A stretch of 39,924 nt of DNA from an uncultured Lachnospiraceae bacterium. Its GTDB lineage: Bacteria; Bacillota; Clostridia; Lachnospirales; Lachnospiraceae. The notes beneath the pieces were generated by a model, which did no database searches, was not told the DNA's origin, and saw only the letters and a list, made by a program, of their open reading frames with translations. The stretch spans positions 1 to 39,924 of the forward strand of contig CACZIO010000027.1 in assembly GCA_902781215.1 (NCBI GenBank), given 5' to 3'. Shown here piece by piece: positions 22,997 to 29,806 of the stretch. Position 1 is the first letter of the stretch. The number at the start of each line of letters is the position of its first letter. Position numbers and translations under genes: made by a program.

Positions 22997-23944
22997 ATGG
23001 TAGATTATAAAGTGAGTCTCACGACAAAGCTGAAACCTCCGCAGAAAGGCCTTATCGTCATCGAACCGGAAGACTACACGAGCGCCGAAGTAAAGGGCCT
23101 CAGGGACTCCGGAGCGAAAGTGCTGGCATATCTCTCGATCGGATCCATCTCCGACGAGCGCGAATACTACGGAGCCTACAAAAAGTATGCGCTCAAAAGA
23201 CTGGAAAACTGGCCGCACGAGAGATACCTGGATCTCCGGATTCCGAAGGCAAGAGAGTGGTGTGTGAATAGAGCTCTCATGCTGCGGAGGATGGGATTCG
23301 ACGGACTCTGGCTTGACAATGTGGACATCTACGAGGAGTACAGGACGACGGAGATGTTCCAGGCCATCGTCAACACTCTCATGGCGATCAAAGCAATCAG
23401 GGGATATGTAATGATCAACGGAGGGAGCCTTTTCCTCACAGACCTGATGATCCCGCACAAAGTACAGCTGGGCGCCTACAAAAACGAAAAGAACGCCAAA
23501 AAGATGGCCGCAGCACTGAAGAAGAAAGGATTCAACGCGACGACCATCGAGATGGACAACCTACAGAAGGTACAGGCCGGCGCTTTCTCCTCACAAGAAA
23601 ACGCCGACAACCTGGTCGAGAAGCTGCATGCAGCGGGATTCGGCTCCGCGAAGAGGATCACGCTATACGCGGGAAAGCCTGCGGCATGCATCGACGGTGT
23701 GACACAGGAGGAAGTCTTCTCGCTGATCACAAATTACAAAGGCAAAGGGAAATTCACAAAGCAGACGAGAGAAGAGTCTGAAAGATACCAGGCACACATG
23801 CGCAGGATCGTGAAAAACGGCCTGCAGGGGTTCCTTCTGGAATATGTCGACAAAGACGACAACACCCTGAGGCTTCGGATCAAAACATTCTGCGAAGTGG
23901 CCGGCATGACAGGATGCTGCATTTCTGCAGACAAAGACTTATAA
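22997..23944 (+). CDS. GH114-like TIM-barrel protein with two inserted SPOR repeats
   Basis: A 315-residue protein. Residues ~15-150 have the start of a GH114-type (endo-alpha-1,4-polygalactosaminidase-like) barrel: KVLAYLSIGSISDEREY and FDGLWLDNVDIYEEY. About residues 154-222 are two SPOR-like repeats (KVQLGAYKNEKNAKKMAAAL; KVQAGAFSSQENADNLVEKL). The barrel then resumes with ITLYAGKPAACIDGV, EEVFSLI and GLQGFLLEYVD. The SPOR pair therefore sits inside the barrel, between the INGGS strand and the next one. Ribosome site agaggtg precedes ATG 22997. As the last phage gene it may degrade exopolysaccharide or a teichoic-like glycan, or serve as a lysis helper. Substrate is not known. Confidence 0.75.
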   Translation: MVDYKVSLTTKLKPPQKGLIVIEPEDYTSAEVKGLRDSGAKVLAYLSIGSISDEREYYGAYKKYALKRLENWPHERYLDLRIPKAREWCVNRALMLRRMGFDGLWLDNVDIYEEYRTTEMFQAIVNTLMAIKAIRGYVMINGGSLFLTDLMIPHKVQLGAYKNEKNAKKMAAALKKKGFNATTIEMDNLQKVQAGAFSSQENADNLVEKLHAAGFGSAKRITLYAGKPAACIDGVTQEEVFSLITNYKGKGKFTKQTREESERYQAHMRRIVKNGLQGFLLEYVDKDDNTLRLRIKTFCEVAGMTGCCISADKDL

Positions 23945-23986
23945 GAGCATAGAGCTGATCCGGATCCGGACAACTATGCACATAAA

Positions 23987-24023
23987 AAACCCGGGAGGCA
24001 GCCAGACGGCACCTTCCGGGTTT
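23987..24023. terminator. Bidirectional terminator between prophage and tmRNA
   Basis: aaacccgggagg (23987-23998) pairs with ccttccgggttt (24012-24023), with one G-T pair. On the minus strand the stem is followed by a T6 run (ttttttatg), so it should end transcription from the tmRNA side. On the plus strand tttaatgttt follows, giving weaker termination of the lysis genes. Confidence 0.8.
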
Positions 24024-24127
24024 AATGTTTGATTCGTCAGAACAAATCAATGGTGATGATAATGACGTGTCGCCAGACTCGAACCGTGATGGGTTCGCCT
24101 GAGAGGGTTCGACTGTGACCCGTCCAC
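24024..24127. other. Phage-host junction next to the tmRNA 3' end
   Basis: Non-coding. It holds a small hairpin (cgaacc / ggttcg, about 24080-24097) and a direct repeat gggttcg at 24091 and 24105, which resembles the T-arm sequence of tRNA-like molecules, as does the gggaatcgaaccc in the tmRNA itself at 24138-24150. The right attachment site should lie here or in the tmRNA 3' end. It cannot be fixed without the left end of the prophage. Confidence 0.45.
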
Positions 24128-24472
24128 TGGATTAGGCGGGAATCGAACCCGCGTCCAAAAGCCCATTCAGTGTACTTCTACGATCATATCCTGTTCTTGC
24201 GGTTGCCCATTTCCCTCATCCGGCGAGAGAACAGTCAATCTGGCCGGTTTGGTAGCTTCATCATACGCCCATAGCCGCAAAGCTTAAGCTATGTCGTTTC
24301 CCGCTATTTTGATGCCGGATCCGGAAGATGCGGGTTTCCTCCGGGCGACACGCAGCAATTAAGCTGCGAGTGCTACTCTATCGTTAGCGTTTATTTTTAA
24401 TTTTGCCGTTTGACGCTCGGCTCCGGATCGCTTCTCCACCTGCAAGACCCCTGTCGAAACCTTTACTAACCC
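24128..24472 (-). ncRNA. ssrA: tmRNA (transfer-messenger RNA)
   Basis: The RNA rescues stalled ribosomes by adding a degradation tag. On the minus strand the 5' end gggttag (24466-24472) pairs with ctaatcc at the 3' end (24129-24135), giving a 7-bp acceptor stem with one G-U pair, with discriminator A at 24128. The 5' part has ggtttcgacaggg and the 3' T-arm has gggttcgattccc, both typical of tmRNA. The tag frame is at 24359-24406: GCA resume codon, peptide AKLKINANDRVALAA and TAA stop. The 3' CCA does not seem to be encoded. The gene lies against the prophage end, so it is the likely integration site. Confidence 0.93.
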
Positions 24473-24517
24473 ATAAAGCAACAGGCAGCTCACCTGCTCA
24501 CCTGGAGATGTATGAAC

Positions 24518-24546
24518 AGTATACATGGTGCGGAAGATATTTTCAA
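24518..24546 (-). promoter_or_regulatory. Promoter of the tmRNA gene
   Basis: On the minus strand TTGAAA (24541-24546) and TATACT (24518-24523) are 17 bp apart, a near-consensus sigma-A promoter. Start of transcription would be near 24511, giving a leader of about 38 nt that would be trimmed to the mature 5' end at 24472. Confidence 0.75.
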
Positions 24547-24573
24547 GAGGGGGTGAAAATGTGAATGAAAGTT

Positions 24574-24633
24574 CACAAATGCGTGGTTGTCGTGAAGGCC
24601 CGTCCCAACAGCGCGATCACCCCCGCATTTGTG
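24574..24633. repeat. 10-bp inverted repeat between tmRNA and dapA
   Basis: cacaaatgcg (24574-24583) pairs perfectly with cgcatttgtg (24624-24633) around a 40-nt loop. The left arm and the bases around it (24572-24592) recur with one mismatch at 39813-39833. It lies just downstream of nothing coding and before the dapA promoter, and has no T-run, so it is not a plain terminator. Confidence 0.55.
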
Positions 24634-24642
24634 CATATCCCC

Positions 24643-24672
24643 TTATCATATTTCGCCAAACTGTGCTACAAT
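24643..24672 (+). promoter_or_regulatory. Likely dapA promoter with extended -10
   Basis: TGC-TACAAT (24664-24672) is an extended -10 box. TTATCA (24643-24648) is a weak -35 at 18 bp. The transcript would have a leader of about 80 nt before ATG 24758. Confidence 0.5.
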
Positions 24673-24757
24673 AATAACCTGTATGAATTCAACAGCATAA
24701 GCAGGCATGTACATCCGCCTGTCTGTTCAACCAAAATATGGAAGGAGCGTTTCAGGC

Positions 24758-25642
24758 ATGTCAATTTTCAAAGGTTCCGGTGTCGCGCTGGTGACACCCA
24801 TGAAGGAAAACAAAGAAATCAATTATGATTCCATGGAGAGGCTGATCGAGGATCAGATCAAGAACGGAACGGATGCCCTGGTGGTCGTCGGGACCTCCGG
24901 CGAGGCGCCGACCCTGGATGATCCTGAGCATCTGGAGGCGATCCGCTTTGCCGCGCAGGTGGCAAAGGGCCGGGTCCCTGTCGTCGCCGGAACAGGATCC
25001 AACAATACAGCCCATGCGGTGATGATGTCGGAGGAGGCCGAGAAGCTGGGCGCGGACGGCCTGCTGCTGGTGACGCCCTACTACAACAAGGCGACCCAGG
25101 ACGGCCTGTATGAACACTACCGCACGATCGCATCCGCGACAAAGCTTCCCTGCATCGTCTACAATGTCCCCTCCAGGACCGGGACCAATATCCTGCCGGA
25201 GACCATGGCGAGGCTGGCAAAGGATCAGAAGAACATCGTTGCGATCAAGGAAGCGACCGGCAATATCAGCCAGGTCGCAAAGCTGGCCAATCTCACGGAC
25301 GGCATGATCGACATCTATTCGGGCAATGACGACCAGATCGTTCCCCTGTGCTCTCTGGGCGGTGTCGGCGTCATCTCTGTCCTGGCCAATGTGGCACCCC
25401 GTCAGACCCATGACCTGGTCATGTACTGTCTGGAGGGAAACTATGAGGAGGCCAGAAAGCTCCAGCTGAGGGCCCTTCCTCTGATCGAGCAGCTCTTTAT
25501 TGAAGTCAACCCGATCCCGGTCAAGGCCGCACTGAATATGCAGGGCTTTGAAGTGGGAATTCCGCGCCTGCCCCTGACAGAGATGACCAGGGCGCATCAG
25601 GAGACCCTGCGCAAGGCCATGGAGGAATTCGGATGTCTGTAA
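24758..25642 (+). CDS. dapA: 4-hydroxy-tetrahydrodipicolinate synthase
   Basis: A 294-residue aldolase-type TIM barrel that condenses pyruvate with aspartate semialdehyde, the first committed step to lysine and meso-diaminopimelate for the cell wall. Key residues are visible: T45/T46 in GTSGEAPTL, Y135 in VYNVPSRTG with R140, and the Schiff-base lysine K164 in AIKEATGN. Length is typical of the family. ATG 24758 was chosen, with aaggag 11 bases upstream; an in-frame ATG at 24707 would add 17 residues that do not belong to the family. It is first host protein gene after the prophage and seems to be transcribed alone. Confidence 0.95.
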   Translation: MSIFKGSGVALVTPMKENKEINYDSMERLIEDQIKNGTDALVVVGTSGEAPTLDDPEHLEAIRFAAQVAKGRVPVVAGTGSNNTAHAVMMSEEAEKLGADGLLLVTPYYNKATQDGLYEHYRTIASATKLPCIVYNVPSRTGTNILPETMARLAKDQKNIVAIKEATGNISQVAKLANLTDGMIDIYSGNDDQIVPLCSLGGVGVISVLANVAPRQTHDLVMYCLEGNYEEARKLQLRALPLIEQLFIEVNPIPVKAALNMQGFEVGIPRLPLTEMTRAHQETLRKAMEEFGCL

Positions 25643-25671
25643 TACGGGCCGGACGCGGTATGGAAGATGCT

Positions 25672-25742
25672 GCCCTTACGGGCAACCCGCAACCGTCATC
25701 ATGCCCTTTGGGCCTGTGCAGGACTCGCAGGCGAGTCTTGCA
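25672..25742. repeat. Three hairpins downstream of dapA
   Basis: gccc-ttac-gggc (25672-25683), gccc-ttt-gggc (25703-25713) and tgcaggactcgc/gcgagtcttgca (25717-25742, one G-T pair). The last is a long stem without a T-run. The string of three hairpins with A/C-rich spacers recalls the cluster at 24-91. One of them may serve as the dapA terminator. Confidence 0.45.
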
Positions 25743-25839
25743 CTGGAATAAGGTTTGAGCCGCAGTGGATAAGTATTTGAGAGAAAACAAAAAAGCGGGT
25801 GGCCCGGTACATACGCTGAAAGGCGGAGCAAATGCGGGT

Positions 25840-26640
25840 ATGACTCATAGAATACGTGGCAGGATCGTGCCTCAGAAGATCATATGCCCCCAGTGCGGGG
25901 CCGTCATTCCGCCTGGAGAGGCCCGGTGTCCCTACTGCCTGTCCGCCTATGCGCCGGGCGCTGAGCGGGAATACATGGAGCACCTGGAAGAGGTCCGCAG
26001 CGACCTGGACCAGGTCGGCGATGTCGGCAGAGTGGCTTCGCACCGGGAGATCGGCAGTGTCGGGAGGAGGATCGCCACTGTCGTGGGGGTCATCCTGGCC
26101 CTTGCCGCCGTCTTATTCGGCATCTTTCTGTATATGGAACGGCGTGAGGTTCAGAAGGACCGCCGGGAATATCTATGGAAAAAGGACCATCTTCCGGAAA
26201 TGGAGCAGCTTTTTGACGCGGGCGAATACGACCAGCTTCTGGACAAAATACAGGCTGCGAGGGACGACGGCATCGGTCTCTATGACTGGAAGCACAGCGA
26301 TTTCATGAGCATCTACGAGACCACCCGCTATATGGACAGTGCACTGGAGGCCAGACGGAACGGATATTTCAGCGAATTTGACGCTGAAAATCTCCTCTAT
26401 GATGAGCTCCGCTGCAGGGGCATCGAATGGCTGAGTGAAATGCCGGACGCTGACCGCGAGAAGATCAGGCCCTTCCTGGAGCCCTACCGGAATGATCTGA
26501 CGGAGATCTTCCACGCAGCACAGTCGGAGATCGACAGTTTTGACAAGGCTCTGAAGGAGCGTGACGGCTATCCGGATTATGAATCCTGCAAAAAATACAT
26601 AGCTGCCCATCCGGAGATTCTGCTGGAGAAAAAACCGTAG
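25840..26640 (+). CDS. Zinc-ribbon membrane protein, unknown
   Basis: A protein of ~266 residues. An N-terminal zinc ribbon (CPQC, then CPYC 11 residues later) is followed by a charged stretch and one transmembrane segment (VGVILALAAVLFGIFLY). The extracellular part is acidic and helical (EYDQLLDKIQAARDDG, LEARRNGYFSEFD), like TPR-type helices. The next two genes have the same plan, so the three probably form a small family. Two starts are possible: ATG 25840 used here, or GTG 25765 adding 25 residues; neither has an ideal ribosome site. Function not known; a membrane-bound sensor or scaffold is possible. Confidence 0.65.
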   Translation: MTHRIRGRIVPQKIICPQCGAVIPPGEARCPYCLSAYAPGAEREYMEHLEEVRSDLDQVGDVGRVASHREIGSVGRRIATVVGVILALAAVLFGIFLYMERREVQKDRREYLWKKDHLPEMEQLFDAGEYDQLLDKIQAARDDGIGLYDWKHSDFMSIYETTRYMDSALEARRNGYFSEFDAENLLYDELRCRGIEWLSEMPDADREKIRPFLEPYRNDLTEIFHAAQSEIDSFDKALKERDGYPDYESCKKYIAAHPEILLEKKP

Positions 26641-26670
26641 GATCCTCCGAACGTAAAGGGCTCAGGAAGT

Positions 26671-26750
26671 TTCAGCAGAATAGCGTTACAGCAGAATGAA
26701 GCTTCAGCAGAATGAAGTTTCAGCAGAATGAAGTTTCGCAGAATGAAGCA
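26671..26750. repeat. Five tandem copies of a 16-bp repeat
   Basis: The unit ttcagcagaatgaagt occurs five times in a row, two of them identical; the first copy has tagcgt in place of tgaagt and the last is one base short. It lies in the 273-bp gap between the two zinc-ribbon genes and is not in a coding frame, since the period is not a multiple of three. Confidence 0.7.
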
Positions 26751-26913
26751 TCCGCCAAAGGAAATGCGCTGAGAATGGAATCAGTAATATAACGTATTGC
26801 CATAACTTTTTTCTAAAATTTTCTACAGGAATGCGCCGCGGCAATGAAGAGCTGCAGGAAACGCCCCGCATTCTGAAAGACAGTATCAATCCGGAAACAA
26901 GAGGAATACAAAC

Positions 26914-27660
26914 ATGAAATGCACCAACTGCGGCGGAGAGATCCGGCTGGAAGACCTCTATTGTCCCTATTGCGGCAGTCCCAACATGGAGGCGCACATG
27001 CATGCCAGAGACATGCATCACTACCGCCAGGAATTTCAGCAGACGCGCCGGGATGTCATTGAACGTGCCGGCCGGCAGTCGCGCAGGGCTGTCAGGATCG
27101 CAGCTGTGGCGCTCCTTCTTCTGGGGATCGGCGTCAATATTTTTCTGCAGGCCAACAGCTATGCCTTTTACCGCATTTTTGAAGAAGCGGAGTTCAGGAA
27201 ACATTCTGCCAAATACATACAGCGCATGGAGGAGTACCTGGATGAAGAGGACTATATCGGCTTTTCCGCCTTCTGCGCTGCCAACAATCTCTCCAGTACC
27301 GACGATTTCTATGACAACTGGTATCCCATATACCGGGTCGCCAATTCCCTGCGCTATTCGGAGTCCTATATCATGAAGCTGGTCAATCACGGTGAATACA
27401 CCGGCATTGACCATGTCAAAAAATATACCTCCGAGACGATCCAGGAGTTTTATGACAATATGGATCCGGATAATTACTCCTATGACGACAGCGTTCAGTC
27501 CCCGGAGACACAGCGCCATCTGGATAATATGAGAAAAGATATGGAGGCTATGCTGGTCGCCTACCTGGGGATGACGCCGGAGGAGGCGCAGAGCATGCAG
27601 TCGTGCTCGAGAGGCAACAGAGTGCTGCTCATTGAGCGGGGACTTGAGGCATATAACTGA
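26914..27660 (+). CDS. Zinc-ribbon membrane protein, unknown
   Basis: A 248-residue protein with an N-terminal zinc ribbon (C3, C6, C17, C20: CTNC, CPYC), a basic stretch, a transmembrane segment (IAAVALLLLGIGVNIFLQ, ~65-82) and an acidic, Tyr-rich helical extracellular part (YIQRMEEYLDEEDYIGFSAF, ANSLRYSESYIMKLVNHGEY). Same plan as the gene at 25840. ATG 26914 begins right before the first zinc-ribbon Cys; ribosome site is weak (aagagga). Function not known. Confidence 0.65.
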   Translation: MKCTNCGGEIRLEDLYCPYCGSPNMEAHMHARDMHHYRQEFQQTRRDVIERAGRQSRRAVRIAAVALLLLGIGVNIFLQANSYAFYRIFEEAEFRKHSAKYIQRMEEYLDEEDYIGFSAFCAANNLSSTDDFYDNWYPIYRVANSLRYSESYIMKLVNHGEYTGIDHVKKYTSETIQEFYDNMDPDNYSYDDSVQSPETQRHLDNMRKDMEAMLVAYLGMTPEEAQSMQSCSRGNRVLLIERGLEAYN

Positions 27661-27744
27661 ACCGGGACGGCAGGGCCTGGATGACAGGGCTCTGATCAGA
27701 TCTGACCACAGCGCGTCTTGATACACAGATGATAAGGTGATGCT

Positions 27745-28164
27745 ATGAATATGAACAAAAGGAAGCCATTTTCTTTTTTAAACCTGGTGATCGTTCTGCT
27801 CAGCTTTGTGCTGGCGATCTCCATCATCACTACCATTTTTGTCTTTCGTGAAAACAGGACTGTCTACTATGATTCCGAGTCCACGCTTTATATGTATCTG
27901 TCGGATGAGGAATATTCGACCCTGGCTAACCGCTATTACGACAATGTCATCGGGCATGAGGAGGACAGCCAGGTCAGGAAGGTGGCGGACTTTTACGCGG
28001 TGGGAAGGTATTTTGAAAGTGCTTTTCTGGCCAACGCCTATCAAAAGGCCGGAAACTCTGAAAAGGAAGAGAAGATGAGGCAGAAAATGGAAAGCTTTGG
28101 CGAGGAGATGGGACAGTTTGCGGGGGAAAAGGACAGGATCCTCTCCCTGTTCCCGGATCTCTGA
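27745..28164 (+). CDS. Single-pass membrane protein with TPR-like helices, unknown
   Basis: A 139-residue protein. It has a short basic N-terminus, one transmembrane segment (LNLVIVLLSFVLAISIITTIFVF, ~12-34) and an acidic helical part (DEEYSTLANRYYDNVIGHEE, YFESAFLANAYQKAGN) that reads like a TPR repeat. It has no zinc ribbon but otherwise resembles the extracellular parts of the two genes before it. Ribosome site aaggtg lies before ATG 27745. The set is followed by a strong terminator. Function not known. Confidence 0.65.
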   Translation: MNMNKRKPFSFLNLVIVLLSFVLAISIITTIFVFRENRTVYYDSESTLYMYLSDEEYSTLANRYYDNVIGHEEDSQVRKVADFYAVGRYFESAFLANAYQKAGNSEKEEKMRQKMESFGEEMGQFAGEKDRILSLFPDL

Positions 28165-28274
28165 CCATTTAGTTATCAAAGAACTCTTAAATCAATCGTT
28201 TCCGGATATCAAAACGATTGGACAGCAAAAAATTCGAATAACGTAAAATCCGAAATCACAAATCTCTGGATATC

Positions 28275-28310
28275 AAAAAGGACAGCCGCATTGAACGGCT
28301 GTCCTTTTTT
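28275..28310. terminator. Strong intrinsic terminator
   Basis: ggacagccg (28280-28288) pairs with cggctgtcc (28296-28304) around a 7-nt loop; A5 lies before and T6 after the stem. It can act in both directions and ends the membrane-protein gene set. Confidence 0.88.
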
Positions 28311-28402
28311 CAAAGTCCTCTTTTGATTCTGCTGCCGGAGGATCAGGCCGGAGCCGGCTCCGGGCCCCTGCCTACCCGGATCTCAGACAGACGGAATGGC
28401 TG

Positions 28403-28537
28403 ATGGATCATTCCGAACCTTCCGCCGACATGGAAATGGCGGAGCTCACGGAGGATATGGACGCTTTGCAGCTGGCGTCAGAGCTGCTGCCGCTGGAGAT
28501 GGAGCTGATCACGATCCGCAGCCTTCTGAAAGCGTGA
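28403..28537 (+). pseudogene. Possible remnant of a coding sequence
   Basis: A frame open from well before 28380 to TGA 28535-28537 encodes an acidic amphipathic segment (DMEMAELTEDMDALQLASEL, then LITIRSLLKA). The only ATG is at 28403 and it has no ribosome site. Base composition is like a gene, so this may be the 3' end of a lost gene. I do not recognise it. The rest of the 541-bp gap (28165-28705) shows a terminator and a weak promoter only. Confidence 0.25.
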
Positions 28538-28705
28538 CCCGCGATGGTAATCGGCGATGGTGATCCGCGATGAATCCATCTTCAGGCAGACAAATCATGC
28601 GTCCTGCAAGTCACTTTATGTTACAATAGATATCAGTGAAGAGAAGATTTCTTTTCAAAGCCCTGCTTATTTCCTGACCAAATACATATAGAAAGGAAGC
28701 TTGTT

Positions 28706-29653
28706 ATGATCGACATAGAATATCTCTTATTGCTGCAGAATTTCAGGAATGCCACCAACAATATCCTCACGCCTTTTATGGAGTGGATCTCCCTGTTCGC
28801 GGTGACCAGACTGATCATCATTCCGGTCTTTGTCTACTGGGTCGTGGACAAGAAAAAAGGCCTGTATACGCTGGCCGCCTACTATCTGGCCTGCGGCTTC
28901 AATGCAGTCGTCAAGCTGACCGCCTGCATCTACCGGCCCTGGATCCGCGACGCCCGGGTCCTGCCGGCGGGGGACGCGATCCGGACTGCGACGGGGTATT
29001 CCTTCCCGAGCGGCCACACGGTCACGGCCGGCCCCATCTATGGAGGACTCGCTGTCTCCGGAAGGAAACGGGTCCCCTGGCTCTCGGTCATCTGCCTTAT
29101 CGCCCTGTTTCTGACAGCCTTTTCCCGCAACTACCTGGGCGTCCATACGCCGCAGGATGTCGCCGTCGCTCTCCTGGAGAGCGCTCTGGCCCTCTATCTG
29201 GTCGCATGGGTCTTTCATTACCTGCGCAGGCACCCGGACAAGGAAACTCTCTTCCTCATCGGCATGTTTGTGTTCGGATGGCTGGCCATCATCTATATCA
29301 CCTTCAAGCCCTATCCCATGACCTATATTGACGGGGAACTCCTGGTGGATCCCCAGCGGATGATGAATGACGGCTACGGGGACATCGCCCTTCTGATCGC
29401 CTTCCCTGTCGCCAGATTCATCGAACACAAATGGATCCGCTTCCGGGCGGCCGGCCTGCACTGGAAGGGCATCCTGACCGGCATCATCGGCGTCGTGCCC
29501 CTCTGGCTCATGACCGAATATATGAAGGCTCCCCTCGACGCCGCCCTGGGCTCTCACTGGGGACACTTTTTAAATACATTCATTATCGTCATCTACTGCA
29601 TGGCCCTCTTCCCGGCATATATCTGTCTGGTATGGGGGAGGGAGAAAGCCTGA
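28706..29653 (+). CDS. PAP2-family membrane phosphatase
   Basis: A 315-residue integral membrane protein with the three PAP2 phosphatase motifs: K70-x6-R77-P78, P101-S-G-H104, and S140-R-x5-H147-x3-D151. About eight hydrophobic segments are visible. Enzymes of this family remove phosphate from undecaprenyl pyrophosphate or other lipid phosphates at the outer face of the membrane. Length is longer than the simplest members, with an extra C-terminal set of membrane helices. ATG 28706 has gaaagga 9 bases upstream; an extended -10-like TGTTACAAT sits at 28619-28627. Confidence 0.87.
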   Translation: MIDIEYLLLLQNFRNATNNILTPFMEWISLFAVTRLIIIPVFVYWVVDKKKGLYTLAAYYLACGFNAVVKLTACIYRPWIRDARVLPAGDAIRTATGYSFPSGHTVTAGPIYGGLAVSGRKRVPWLSVICLIALFLTAFSRNYLGVHTPQDVAVALLESALALYLVAWVFHYLRRHPDKETLFLIGMFVFGWLAIIYITFKPYPMTYIDGELLVDPQRMMNDGYGDIALLIAFPVARFIEHKWIRFRAAGLHWKGILTGIIGVVPLWLMTEYMKAPLDAALGSHWGHFLNTFIIVIYCMALFPAYICLVWGREKA

Positions 29654-29754
29654 CCGGCCCGCGCCTGCCATTCACCGGTAATCTATTCACAGATCAGGCG
29701 ATCGATGATGAAGCATTCGTCGCGCGGCAGATCACATGAAAGATCCCGCAGCAA

Positions 29755-29795
29755 GTGTCATACAACAATTCATCATGTGTCATACAACAATTCAT
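29755..29795. repeat. Direct repeat of 19 bp before the rRNA methyltransferase gene
   Basis: gtgtcatacaacaattcat occurs at 29755-29773 and 29777-29795, a perfect tandem duplication with a period of 22 bp. It lies directly before the ribosome site of the next gene and may alter its leader RNA. Confidence 0.75.
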
Positions 29796-29806
29796 AAAGG
29801 AGCTCA

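Larger units (their letters stand above)
1..24127 (+). mobile_element. Right-hand part of an integrated siphophage
   Basis: A continuous run of co-oriented, tightly packed genes follows the usual order of a long-tailed phage: head maturation protease, major capsid, connectors, tail tube, chaperone pair with frameshift, tape measure, distal tail, baseplate, host-contact proteins, holin and endolysins. The run stops next to the 3' end of a minus-strand tmRNA gene, a well-known integration target. Terminase, portal, integrase and repressor are not in the window and should lie to the left. The exact right attachment point cannot be fixed without the other end; it is placed here at the tmRNA 3' end. 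Whether the phage is still active is unclear, since the first gene and the reverse transcriptase show possible damage. Confidence 0.9.

Noticed and set aside
20154-23944. Host sporulation or cell-division genes because of SPOR repeats
   Set aside because: They follow a holin, share the packed phage gene order and lie before the attachment region, so they are phage lysis genes.
24080-24120. tRNA gene in the phage-host junction
   Set aside because: T-arm-like words occur, but no cloverleaf with acceptor, D and anticodon arms can be drawn.
24565-24828. 87-codon plus-strand gene before dapA
   Set aside because: It overlaps dapA out of frame, crosses the inverted repeat and the promoter, and has no ribosome site.
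26671-26750. CRISPR array
   Set aside because: The repeats are 16 bp, directly abutting and have no spacers; no cas genes are seen.
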